From NCBI RefSeq assembly GCF_003327285.1, contig NZ_KZ848473.1, positions 930,001-994,000 on the forward strand: a DNA stretch of 64,000 bases. Direction: 5' to 3'. Position 1 is the first letter of the stretch, and every line of letters begins with the position of its first letter. The notes beneath the pieces were generated by a model. That model saw only the letters and a list, made by a program, of their open reading frames with translations, ran no database searches and was not told the DNA's origin. Source of the stretch: Microbacterium sorbitolivorans. Lineage in GTDB: Bacteria > Actinomycetota > Actinomycetes > Actinomycetales > Microbacteriaceae. Shown here in pieces: positions 34,664 through 42,952 of this stretch. Position numbers and translations under genes: made by a program.

Positions 34664-35987
34664 GGGCGACCTCCTCCAGCTCAGCCGAGAGGTGGTGCTC
34701 GCCGCTCCGCCAGGCGAAGACGCTCTCGCGCTCGGCGGCGGTCGCGTGGACCGCCCGCACGGCCGCGTCGTCGAGGAACGGGTGGCCCGCCCAGTCGTCG
34801 CGGTCGCGGATCATCTCGAGGGCGACGCGGCACTCATCGGGCTCGCCCACGCACTCGAAGGGCTTGAAGAGGCCGTCGACGCCGAGCAGCTCGAGGTAGC
34901 CCTCGCGCTGGGCGGGCTCGGCGAACATGTCGCGCCCGCCGAAGATGGCGAGCAGATCGTCGCGCGAGAGGAACGGTGCGAGGATGAGCGACACGAAGCG
35001 GCACTTCGGGCACTCGCCGCACCAACTGGCGTCGGCCGCGGCGCTCATCGTGAAGGCGCGATTGCAGCTCGTGAACACCCGGTGATAGGCCGTGTGGCGG
35101 GCGAAGGCCCGCGCGATGCGCAGCTCGGTGAGGGGGCGCAGGAGCGAGACGTACTCGGGGGATCCGGCGGGGACGCTGTCGCGCAGCAGGCCCTCGAAGT
35201 GGCTCGACTTCGACCACTGGTGGTTGATGTCGCGGCCGTGCCACACCTGGTTGCCGTACGAGGCGCTCGCCTCGTTGCTGAACACGACGGTGTCGTGGCC
35301 GGTCGCGAGGGCCGAGAGCAGCGCGATGAGCGAGTTGATGGCCGTCACGGGCACGTGACCGTTCGGCGCGCCCTCGGCGTTGAGGCGCAAAAGCAGCTGG
35401 TCGATCTTGCGGCCGGCGCGCTCGAGCTCGAGGCCCGCGACCTCCGCGGTGCGCAGGATCGGCCCGCGCGGGTTAATGCCGAACGCGGTGACGTCGACCG
35501 ACGCGGCCTTCAACGCCTCGATCGAGACGATCGAGTCCTTCCCGCCGCCGACGGCGACGAGGGCGCGCCCCGTGGCGGATCCCGCGGATCCGGTCTGCAC
35601 GGCGGGCAGCTCGGGGGCGTCGATCTCGGGCTCGAGGGCGCCGGGGAGGTCGTTGACGATCGCGAACTCGCCGAGGCCACCCGCGATCAGCTCGGTGATG
35701 AAGGCGCGCTCGGCCGCCGTCAGCCCGCCGGGAACCGCGAAGGTGACGGGGGCGAACGCCTTGTAATAGCTGAGCGAGGCCGCCAGCGTCAACAGGCGCA
35801 CGAGGCCGTCGGCGACCGCCGAGTCGGGCAGCTCGCCCGGGATCTCGATGCGCTCTGAGAAGGCATACACCTCGGTTTCGCCGGCGACGGCGGCGTACCG
35901 CAGGGTGAGTTGGTTCCCCGAACGTTCCGCCTCCCGACATTCGAAGCGGGTGATGCGCGGACGAGCCTCGGAAAACGCGAACTCCAT
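34653..35987 (-). CDS. murL: UDP-MurNAc-L-Ala-L-Glu epimerase (MurL)
   Basis: A 444-residue protein matching MurL: a PP-loop-like ATP site ALVAVGGGKDSIVSIEAL near residue 168, the conserved FSNEASASYGN and VWHGRDINHQWSKSSHFE, and the Cys cluster SCNRAFTMSAAADASWCGECPKCRFVSLILAPF. MurL converts the terminal L-Glu of UDP-MurNAc-L-Ala-L-Glu to D-Glu in an ATP-dependent reaction, replacing glutamate racemase for peptidoglycan synthesis. The ATG at 35987 is preferred over a TTG nine bases earlier; no clear ribosome site. It is divergent from pncB and overlaps murD2. Confidence 0.85.
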   Translation of the reverse strand: MEFAFSEARPRITRFECREAERSGNQLTLRYAAVAGETEVYAFSERIEIPGELPDSAVADGLVRLLTLAASLSYYKAFAPVTFAVPGGLTAAERAFITELIAGGLGEFAIVNDLPGALEPEIDAPELPAVQTGSAGSATGRALVAVGGGKDSIVSIEALKAASVDVTAFGINPRGPILRTAEVAGLELERAGRKIDQLLLRLNAEGAPNGHVPVTAINSLIALLSALATGHDTVVFSNEASASYGNQVWHGRDINHQWSKSSHFEGLLRDSVPAGSPEYVSLLRPLTELRIARAFARHTAYHRVFTSCNRAFTMSAAADASWCGECPKCRFVSLILAPFLSRDDLLAIFGGRDMFAEPAQREGYLELLGVDGLFKPFECVGEPDECRVALEMIRDRDDWAGHPFLDDAAVRAVHATAAERESVFAWRSGEHHLSAELEEVARAI

Positions 35988-36055
35988 AGCCGTCAAATCT
36001 ACACGCGGGCACCAGGGAACACGGCGAGAACCGCATGGCCGTTAGAGTTACGTTC

Positions 36056-37354
36056 ATGTCTGCTTCGACCGCGCTTCTGACGGATCGCTACGAACTCACG
36101 ATGCTCGACGCCGCGCTCCGCGACGGCACCGCGCACCGCCAGTGCGTCTTCGAACTCTTCGGCCGCCGACTGTCGGGCGGCCGCCGCTTCGGCGTCGCCG
36201 CCGGCCAGGGCCGGCTCATGAGCCTCCTGCGCGACTTCCGCTTCGCCGACGACGAGCTGCGCTTCCTCCGCGACGAGAAGGTCGTGAGCGCCGAGACGCT
36301 CGCCTACCTCGAGAACTACCGCTTCCGCGGATCCATCGAGGGGTACCGCGAGGGCGAGCTCTACTTCCCCGGCTCTCCCCTGCTGACGGTGAAGGGTACC
36401 TTCGCCGACGCCGTCATCCTCGAGACCCTTGCGCTCAGCGTCATGAACTTCGACTCGGCCGTCGCAACCGCCGCGGCGCGCATGTCGATCGCGGCGGGCG
36501 ACCGACCGCTCGCCGAGATGGGGTCGCGCCGCGCCCACGAGCACGGCGCCGTCGCCGCGGCGCGCGCCGCCTACATCACGGGCTTCGACGCGACGAGCAA
36601 CCTCGAGGCCGGCCGCGCGTGGGGCGTCCCGACCATGGGCACCGCCGCGCACGCCTGGACCCTGCTGCACGATACCGAGGAAGACGCGTTCCGCGCGCAG
36701 CTCGACTCGCTCGGCGCCTCGACGACCCTGCTCGTCGACACCTACGACATCGCGGAGGGCGTGCGCCGCGCCGTCGAACTCGGCGGCCCGGACCTCGGCG
36801 GCGTGCGCATCGACTCGGGCGACCTGCCCCTCGTCGCCGCCGACGTGCGCGACCAACTCGACGCCCTCGGCAACACCGAGACGACGATCACGGTCACGAG
36901 CGACCTCGACGAGTACGCCATCGCGGCGCTCGCCGCGAGCCCCGTCGACTCGTACGGCGTCGGCACGTCGCTCGTCACCGGATCCGGCTACCCGACCGCG
37001 GGCCTCGTCTACAAGCTCGTCGCGCGCCAGGCCGACTCGGGCGAGTGGATCCCCGTCGCCAAGAAGGCGCAGGGCAAGGGATCCACCGGCGGGGCGAAGC
37101 AGGCCTTCCGCCTGCTCGAGAACGGCGTCGCGACCGAGGAGCACGTTCGGCTCGCGTCCGACGCGCCCGCCCCCGACGGATCCCGCGCGCTCGTCGTGCC
37201 GTTCGTCACCGGCGGCGAGTTCGACGCGTCGCACGAGGGCACCGCGGGCGTGCGCTCGGCGCGCGAGCACCACATGGCGGTGCGGCGCGAGCTACCCACG
37301 CGCGCGCTCGCGCTCAGCAAGTCGGATCCGGCGATTCCGACCTCGCTCGTCTGA
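36056..37354 (+). CDS. pncB: Nicotinate phosphoribosyltransferase
   Basis: A 432-residue enzyme of NAD salvage (nicotinate + PRPP + ATP to nicotinate mononucleotide). Seen are the N-terminal TALLTDRYELTMLDAAL, the autophosphorylated-His region MGSRRAHEHGAVAAARAAYITGFDATSNLEAG, and the PRPP-binding VRIDSGDLP and SYGVGTSLVT. The ATG lies seven bases after a -10-like TAGAGT (36043-36048), so the transcript is probably leaderless. Confidence 0.95.
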   Translation: MSASTALLTDRYELTMLDAALRDGTAHRQCVFELFGRRLSGGRRFGVAAGQGRLMSLLRDFRFADDELRFLRDEKVVSAETLAYLENYRFRGSIEGYREGELYFPGSPLLTVKGTFADAVILETLALSVMNFDSAVATAAARMSIAAGDRPLAEMGSRRAHEHGAVAAARAAYITGFDATSNLEAGRAWGVPTMGTAAHAWTLLHDTEEDAFRAQLDSLGASTTLLVDTYDIAEGVRRAVELGGPDLGGVRIDSGDLPLVAADVRDQLDALGNTETTITVTSDLDEYAIAALAASPVDSYGVGTSLVTGSGYPTAGLVYKLVARQADSGEWIPVAKKAQGKGSTGGAKQAFRLLENGVATEEHVRLASDAPAPDGSRALVVPFVTGGEFDASHEGTAGVRSAREHHMAVRRELPTRALALSKSDPAIPTSLV

Positions 37355-37369
37355 ATAGCTGGATACGCA

Positions 37370-37405
37370 GAGAGGGTGACCCGCGACGATGCGGGTCACC
37401 CTCTC
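37370..37405. terminator. Bidirectional terminator after pncB
   Basis: A 15-bp perfect stem (GAGAGGGTGACCCGC and its complement) with loop GACGAT lies between pncB and the convergent DUF3039 gene. Confidence 0.88.
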
Positions 37406-37416
37406 GAAGTTTGTGG

Positions 37417-37683
37417 TTACTTCTTCAGCGATTCGTAGATTTCCTTGCAGGTCGGGCAGACCGGGAACTTCTCGGGATCGCGGCCCGGAGTCCACTTCTT
37501 GCCGCACAGCGCGCGGACGGGCTTGCCGGTGATCGCCGACTCGACGATCTTGTCCTTCTGCACGTAGTGGCTGAAGCGCTCGTGGTCGCCGGGCTCCTGA
37601 AGCTGCTCTTCGAGGAGCTCCTGCAACTCGCGGTCGAGAACGCCGGTTCCGCCGGATCCTGGGGTATCGAGTGGGGTGCTCAT
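37417..37683 (-). CDS. DUF3039 small zinc-ribbon-like protein
   Basis: An 88-residue actinobacterial protein of unknown function. The conserved core is RFSHYVQKDKIVESAITGKPVRALCGKKWTPGRDPEKFPVCPTCKEIYESL, where ALCGKKW and VCPTC provide three cysteines that may bind a metal. The N-terminus is low-complexity. A -10-like TACACT lies seven bases before the ATG, so it is probably leaderless. It is commonly found near pncB in this phylum (general knowledge, not shown here). Confidence 0.85.
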   Translation of the reverse strand: MSTPLDTPGSGGTGVLDRELQELLEEQLQEPGDHERFSHYVQKDKIVESAITGKPVRALCGKKWTPGRDPEKFPVCPTCKEIYESLKK

Positions 37684-37719
37684 GCCTAAAAGTGTAAGGC
37701 GGATCCGAGGGCAGGGGCC

Positions 37720-39264
37720 CTATGCCGCGCGACCGACATCGATCAGGCGGTGGCCGCGCTTCTCAAAGATGACCGCGCCGAGGACGAGGCCGAGAAGCAG
37801 CACGCCCACCCCCGTGCCGGCGCCCAGGAGGAGCGCCTCGCGGTCGCGGTCCGCGCCGCCCGCGATCGCGTCGAAGGCGGCGAGCATCGTCGGCGCGCCG
37901 ATCGCGAGCGTCGCGATGAGGACGAACCCGGGCGCGATGACGCCGCGGCCGCCGGCACGCTGGGGCTGCCGGAACGGGCTGTCTCCCGGTCGCGCGACGG
38001 CGTAGGGCGACGTGACCGAGAACACGCTCGAGAGCCCGAAGCCCGTGAGGGTCAGGGCGAGCGCGACGCCGATGAGCGACTCCAGGTGTTCCCAGGCCCC
38101 GGCGAAGCTCGCCGTGAGCGCGACGGTCGCAGACAACAGCGGCACCGAGATGATCGCCGCGGGCACGAGGCGCCCCGCGCGGTCGGCGAGGCCGCGCACG
38201 CTCGAGACGAAGTGCAGCCAGACGGCCTCGGAGTCGTAGGCGAGGTCGTTGTGCGCGATCCAGCCGAGGAACGCGGCGATGATCGGCAACGGGATGAGCG
38301 CCACGATCTTCGGGTCGACGCCCGCGACGAGCAGCGGCACAACGGGCGCGAGGCCCGCGACCGGCACCACGACGAGGTTCGACAGGTACCGGGTGTCGCT
38401 CGCCCAGTAGATGATGCTGCGCGCGGCGATCGCGCCCGTCGCGCCGCTCGGCAGGATCCCGAGCCAGCCGAGGCCCGCCTCGCGGTGCGTGTCGACGAGC
38501 GGGAGGCTGCGGAACGCGTGCGCGCACACGCCCCACCAGGCGCCGAAGAGGGCGAGCGCCCAGGCACCGGCGGTGAGCAGCGGCGCGACGAACGCGGCGC
38601 CGGCCGCGACGACGCTGGCGCCCGCGCCGAGCGGCGTGAACCCCAGAACGGTGACGAGCCAGGCCGCGAACCACGGCGTGCCGTCCTGCCACGACGTGCT
38701 GACGGCGAAGATAACGGCGGGCACGACGATTGCGGCCGCGATGATTGCGGCGAGGGTCGCGCCCTCCCGCGTGCGGCCCCCGGCGCGGATCCGGTCGCTC
38801 GCGGCGAAGCCCGCGCGGGCGAGCAGCACGCAGCTGACGACGTGCAGCGCCGCCCCGACGCCCGCGACCCACGCGGGCGTGCCGAGCTGGGTGCCGACGA
38901 CGGCCGCCGCGGCATCGACCGCGATGAGCGCGAGCGCGGGAACGCCGACGAGGCCCGCGAGCGTGGACGCCCCCGCGAGCGCGAGGGACGAGAGCGGCAG
39001 CGTCGAGACACCGACGGGGTCGAGCGGATCCGACCGCGTCGACACGAATGGCGCGAGGAAGAACCCGGCCGCGAGGACGGATCCGAAAACGACGAGCGCG
39101 GTGCGGGCGGTGTCGCCCGGGGCGTCGCGCAGCATCAGCACGCCGAAGACGAGGCCGTACGTGAGCGCCGCGACCGCGAGGAACGCCAGCGTCGCCGAGA
39201 CGGGTCGCAGGCGGAACGCGCTCGCGCCCTCGGAGAGCCTCAGGCGGAGGACGTGTGCAACCAC
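37720..39264 (-). CDS. ABC-2-type exporter membrane protein
   Basis: A 514-residue integral membrane protein with about 12 hydrophobic segments, no signature beyond ABC-2-like membrane subunits. The GTG at 39264 (VVAHVLRLRLSEGASAFRLRP) lies inside the end of the upstream ATPase gene (25-base overlap), which shows that the two work as one exporter. A much longer frame upstream is antisense-like sequence inside the ATPase gene and is rejected. The transported molecule is unknown. Confidence 0.82.
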   Translation of the reverse strand: MVAHVLRLRLSEGASAFRLRPVSATLAFLAVAALTYGLVFGVLMLRDAPGDTARTALVVFGSVLAAGFFLAPFVSTRSDPLDPVGVSTLPLSSLALAGASTLAGLVGVPALALIAVDAAAAVVGTQLGTPAWVAGVGAALHVVSCVLLARAGFAASDRIRAGGRTREGATLAAIIAAAIVVPAVIFAVSTSWQDGTPWFAAWLVTVLGFTPLGAGASVVAAGAAFVAPLLTAGAWALALFGAWWGVCAHAFRSLPLVDTHREAGLGWLGILPSGATGAIAARSIIYWASDTRYLSNLVVVPVAGLAPVVPLLVAGVDPKIVALIPLPIIAAFLGWIAHNDLAYDSEAVWLHFVSSVRGLADRAGRLVPAAIISVPLLSATVALTASFAGAWEHLESLIGVALALTLTGFGLSSVFSVTSPYAVARPGDSPFRQPQRAGGRGVIAPGFVLIATLAIGAPTMLAAFDAIAGGADRDREALLLGAGTGVGVLLLGLVLGAVIFEKRGHRLIDVGRAA

Positions 39265-40013
39265 TCGAGGCGCCCCTTCTCCTCGCCGCCGGAGAGATCG
39301 ATGAAGCGCTGCTCGAGCGACATCTCGCCGCGCACCTCGTCGAGCGTGCCCTCGGCGAGCACCTGGCCCGTCACGAGCACCGAGATGCGCGAACACATCT
39401 GCTCGATGAGGGTCATGCTGTGGCCCGAGAGGATGACGGTGCCGCCCTGGTCGACGTAGTCGCGCAGCACGCCGAGAAGGCGCTGGGCCGACACGGGGTC
39501 GACCGACTCGAAGGGCTCGTCGAGCACGAGCAGACGCGGCGCGTGAATCATCGCGCAGGCGAGCATGAGCTTCTTCGTCATGCCCGTCGAGTAGTCGCTG
39601 ACGGCGCGGCCGAGCGCCGGGACGAAGTCGAAGGCCTCGGCGAGCTCGGCCGCGCGGGCCCTGGTCTGCGCGCCGGACAGGCCGCGGAGGGCGCCGATGT
39701 AGTGGAGGAGCTGCTTGCCGGTCAGTCGGTCGAAGGTGCGCATGCGATCGGGCAACACGCCCATCAGGCGCTTCGCGGCCCGCGGATCCTTGCGCGCGTC
39801 GACGTCGAACACGCGGATCTCGCCGCGATCGGCCCGGACGAGCCCCGCGACCATCGACAGGGTGGTCGTCTTGCCCGCGCCGTTCGGGCCGACGAGGCCG
39901 TAAAACGACCCGGCGGGAACACTAAGATCGATGCCGGCCACCGCCGGTTCACCCCGGTAAGTTTTGACCACTCCGCGCAACTCGAGCGCGTTCTCCCCCG
40001 CCGTGTCTGTCAC
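39240..40013 (-). CDS. ABC-2-type exporter ATP-binding protein
   Basis: A 257-residue ATPase with Walker A GLVGPNGAGKTTTLSM, a divergent signature DYSTGMTKKLMLACAM, Walker B LLVLDEPFESVDPVSA and switch His ILSGHSMTLIEQM. The YSTGM form is usual for ABC-2 exporters of peptides, lipids or polymers. GTG start at 40013. It pairs with the overlapping membrane protein gene. Confidence 0.9.
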   Translation of the reverse strand: MTDTAGENALELRGVVKTYRGEPAVAGIDLSVPAGSFYGLVGPNGAGKTTTLSMVAGLVRADRGEIRVFDVDARKDPRAAKRLMGVLPDRMRTFDRLTGKQLLHYIGALRGLSGAQTRARAAELAEAFDFVPALGRAVSDYSTGMTKKLMLACAMIHAPRLLVLDEPFESVDPVSAQRLLGVLRDYVDQGGTVILSGHSMTLIEQMCSRISVLVTGQVLAEGTLDEVRGEMSLEQRFIDLSGGEEKGRLEWLHTSSA

Positions 40014-40207
40014 CCGATCAATCTAACCATCCTGCCCGCGGATCGCCCGCCGCGCCAGACCGATTCCTCCGGATCAGCTCGGAAATCCGATTGTTTCAGG
40101 CGCACATTGGTATCTTGAAGGTAGATCGAGGATGACGTTCGGGTGAACTTTGCTCTCATGAGGCATCTCCGCCGGGACCCATCCTCCCCAGTATTAGGAG
40201 TTTCCGC

Positions 40208-40903
40208 ATGACCCTCCAGACCGTCATCCTCGCCGCGGGCATGGGCACTCGCCTCGGCCGCGAGCTGCCGAAGTCGCTCACGACTCTCGCCGACGGCCGC
40301 ACCATCATGCAGCAGCAGCACCAGAACATCCGCGCTGCATTCGGCTTCGACGCTCAGATCACGACGGTCGTCGGCTACCGCGCCGAGACCATCATCGACG
40401 CGTTCCCCAACGTCAACTACGTGCACAACGAGGCGTACGACGAGACCAACACCTCGAAGAGCCTGCTGCGCGCGCTCCTCGCGACCGGTCGCGGCGGCGT
40501 GCTCTGGATGAACGGCGACGTCGTCTTCGACCCGCGCGTGCTCGGCCGCGCCGTCGCCCTCATCGACCAGGACCAGTCGTTCGTCACGGTCAACACCTCG
40601 AAGGTCAGCGACGAAGAGGTCAAGTACACCCTCGACGCCCACGGCTTCGTTGCCGAGCTGTCGAAGACCGTCGAGAACGGCATCGGCGAGGCCGTCGGCA
40701 TCAACTACATCTCGAGCGCCGACAAGCGCGCCCTCATCGCCCAGCTGCAGCGCGTGGGCGACCAGGACTACTTCGAGCGCGGCCTCGAGCTCGCGATCGC
40801 CGAGAACGGCGTGCGCGTTGCCGCGATGGACATCAGCGACCTCTACGCCGTCGAGGTCGACTTCGCCGAAGACCTCGAGCGCGCCAACCAGGTGCTCGCC
40901 TAA
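40208..40903 (+). CDS. Nucleotidyltransferase of sugar/alcohol phosphates (LicC-like)
   Basis: A 231-residue NTP-transferase-fold protein beginning LQTVILAAGMGTRLGRELPKSLTTLADGRTIM, the nucleotide-binding signature (G-x-G-T-R-L with the later Lys). The metal-site stretch is GGVLWMNGDVVFDPR. It resembles CTP:phosphocholine cytidylyltransferases and related enzymes that make CDP- or NDP-activated groups for cell-surface polymers. The following CDP-glycerol-type polymerase genes fit, but the substrate is unproven. AGGAG lies eight bases upstream of the ATG. Confidence 0.85.
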   Translation: MTLQTVILAAGMGTRLGRELPKSLTTLADGRTIMQQQHQNIRAAFGFDAQITTVVGYRAETIIDAFPNVNYVHNEAYDETNTSKSLLRALLATGRGGVLWMNGDVVFDPRVLGRAVALIDQDQSFVTVNTSKVSDEEVKYTLDAHGFVAELSKTVENGIGEAVGINYISSADKRALIAQLQRVGDQDYFERGLELAIAENGVRVAAMDISDLYAVEVDFAEDLERANQVLA

Positions 40904-40914
40904 ACAATTTCTGC

Positions 40915-40961
40915 AGACCCCCCCCGGCCTTCGAATCTCTCTTCGAATGTCGGGGGTCTTT
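40915..40961 (+). terminator. Terminator of the nucleotidyltransferase gene
   Basis: Outer stem AGACCCCC / GGGGGTCT with an inner TTCGAA/TTCGAA stem, followed by TTTCG. The -10 of the next gene lies immediately after it. Confidence 0.8.
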
Positions 40962-40975
40962 CGTATGTTCGGTGC

Positions 40976-41257
40976 ATGAACATCGACGAATCCTCCGCCG
41001 TCCCGTCGCCCTGGCGCGTGCGGCACTCCTTCCCACACCCCGTCGTGACCAACGTCTCCGATGCGCCGCTCGCGCTCGCGCGCGCGATGATCAGGGAGGG
41101 CGACGAGGTACACCTCGAGCAATGGGGCCTCGTGCTCCCCGGCGACCAGAACGAGATCTGCCTGTGCGGGCTAGAGACGGGCGATCTGTGCGTCACCCTC
41201 AGCTGGCGTAGCACGGGCGCAGAGGGGCGCGAGCTGCTGTGGCAGTTCGTCTTCTAG
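40976..41257 (+). CDS. Hypothetical protein, 93 residues
   Basis: No family recognised. The protein is acidic and compact with three cysteines (EICLCGLETGDLCVTL) and probably beta-rich; no membrane segment or signal peptide. Coding is supported by GC-biased third positions, a -10-like TATGTT six bases before the ATG (leaderless), and a stop that overlaps, tail to tail, the stop of the XRE gene by three bases. Confidence 0.65.
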   Translation: MNIDESSAVPSPWRVRHSFPHPVVTNVSDAPLALARAMIREGDEVHLEQWGLVLPGDQNEICLCGLETGDLCVTLSWRSTGAEGRELLWQFVF

Positions 41258-41562
41258 TAGATCGCGCGATAGGCGCGGCGGCGCGTCTTCGCCTGCGAGT
41301 AGCCGTAGGGCTCGCGGCCGTGCGGGAGGTCGTTAGGGTCGAGGCCCGTCACGAGCTCGGCGACATCGATCTCGAGCGCCGTCGCGATCTGCACGAGCGT
41401 CGCGATCGTCGGGTTGCCGATCCCCCGCTCGATGCGCTGGAAGTTCGTCAGGTCCATGTCGGCGCACTCAGCGAGCACTCGCGCGCTCACGCCGGTCGTG
41501 GCGCGAATCTTCTGGATGCGCCGTCCCACTTCCCGGGCGATCTCCGACTCTGTTTGGACCAT
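41254..41562 (-). CDS. XRE-family helix-turn-helix regulator
   Basis: A 102-residue single-domain DNA-binding protein: VGRRIQKIRATTGVSARVLAECADMDLTNFQRIERGIGNPTIATLVQIATALEIDVAELV is a classical Cro/C1 helix-turn-helix. The C-terminus is basic (SQAKTRRRAYRAIY). It lies head to tail with the polymerase-like gene upstream and may control the surface-polymer cluster (inference). Confidence 0.85.
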   Translation of the reverse strand: MVQTESEIAREVGRRIQKIRATTGVSARVLAECADMDLTNFQRIERGIGNPTIATLVQIATALEIDVAELVTGLDPNDLPHGREPYGYSQAKTRRRAYRAIY

Positions 41563-41670
41563 CCCTCGATGGTCGCCGAGGCTCGGTTCACACGCCTAAG
41601 CACCTGTGCCCGGGTTTTTACGCACAGGCATATATGCCCCATGCGGCCGAGCGGCCGGCGCGCGGGTGCC

Positions 41671-42900
41671 TTACGCCGCCCGGCGCTCGTTCCACTCGTC
41701 CCACTTCGCCAGCAGCTGCTCGATGGCGTCGTGAAAGCGCGCCGTCGGTGCGCCAGGAGAAGTGTCGCCGAAGTAGTGCTGCGACCAGTGCGCGATCCGC
41801 GCGGTGGTCTCCGGATCCTCGAGCACGCGCGTCACGTGCGCGCGCACGTCCCTCGCCTCGTCGGCGCTCAGCCACTCGCAGGCGCCGAGGTAGCCGCCCT
41901 CGTCGACCGACGCCGCCGGGTTCACGGGGCGCGTCACGATGAGCGGCTTGCCCGTCGCAAGGCGGTCGTAGATCATCGCCGAGATGTCCGAGATCGCCAC
42001 GTCGGCCGCGGCGATCTGCCACCCCACCTCGGGGCCGTCGTCGTACACGTGCTGCGCCGACGGATCCGCGTGGTTGGCGGCCTTGATCGCGTGAACGATG
42101 CGGTGGTGCGCGCTGCCGTAGGCGGCGTCGACCACGCCGCTGCGCGGGTGGGGACGGTAGATCAGGCGGTACGCCGAGTCGGCGAGCAACGCCTTGACGA
42201 GCTGCTCGCCGTGTGTCGCGATGGATCCGTATGCCGCGGCCGGGCGGTCGCCCTCCCACGTCGGCGTGTAGAGCACGACGGTGCGGCCATCGGGCGTGTA
42301 CGGCAGCTCGCCCGAGTAATGATCGGCCTGCGGGCGGCCGATCGCGATCGTGCGTCGATCGAGGTCGTAATCCCACAGCGTGCGAGAGAGGCGGTCGCGG
42401 GCCGCCTGACCGGCAATCAGGGCGTAGTCGTACGCCTTGAACTGGTTGGTCGTCATGTACATCTTGTCGGACTCGCCGTGGTTGATGAACACGTGCCAGC
42501 GCTCGCCATAGCGGAACATCTGGAAGTTGCGCGTGTTCTGGTTCACGTACAAGACGATGCGGATGTCTTGCGCGTCGAGGAACTTCTCGAGCTGGGCCAC
42601 GCGGCGCACGTAGGCCACCGGCAGCACGCCGTCCTTCAGGATCGCGCCGGCGCCCGTGACCTTGCGCGAGAGCACGACGACGGGATGCGTCTTCGACAGC
42701 TCGGCGAGGGGGCCGTACCACTGACGAATCTGATACATGTTGACGTCGTCATCAGCGAAGTACACCGCGATGCGGAAGCGGTTCTTCTCGAGCGGCCCCT
42801 GCGCCCGGAGCGCCTTGACGGTCGTCTGGTGGGTCGCTCGAGAACGCGCCGCCTTCATGACAAGTCGCACGGCCTTCTTCGCGTCATTCACCAACTTCAC
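41671..42900 (-). CDS. CDP-glycerol glycerophosphotransferase family protein (TagF/TagB-like) 1
   Basis: A 409-residue membrane-associated polymerase-type enzyme. Family motifs in the C-terminal GT-B-like half are LYTPTWEGDRPAAAYGS, RLIYRPHPRSG and AAADVAISDISAMIYDRLATGKPLIVTRP. Such enzymes add glycerol-phosphate or ribitol-phosphate units to teichoic acids or capsule. The start is uncertain: GTG 42900 (leaderless after GGATAA at 42911-42916) or GTG 42909. It is divergent from the GT2 gene. Confidence 0.83.
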   Translation of the reverse strand: MKLVNDAKKAVRLVMKAARSRATHQTTVKALRAQGPLEKNRFRIAVYFADDDVNMYQIRQWYGPLAELSKTHPVVVLSRKVTGAGAILKDGVLPVAYVRRVAQLEKFLDAQDIRIVLYVNQNTRNFQMFRYGERWHVFINHGESDKMYMTTNQFKAYDYALIAGQAARDRLSRTLWDYDLDRRTIAIGRPQADHYSGELPYTPDGRTVVLYTPTWEGDRPAAAYGSIATHGEQLVKALLADSAYRLIYRPHPRSGVVDAAYGSAHHRIVHAIKAANHADPSAQHVYDDGPEVGWQIAAADVAISDISAMIYDRLATGKPLIVTRPVNPAASVDEGGYLGACEWLSADEARDVRAHVTRVLEDPETTARIAHWSQHYFGDTSPGAPTARFHDAIEQLLAKWDEWNERRAA

Positions 42901-42952
42901 GACACCCACGTTATCCAGCCGACCTCCGACGACCCCGTGGGATGATCGACAA

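Noticed and set aside
39264..39396. Longer start for the ABC-2 membrane protein
   Set aside because: The extra residues are antisense-like Arg/Ala-rich sequence inside the ATPase gene; the GTG at 39264 gives a normal membrane protein start.
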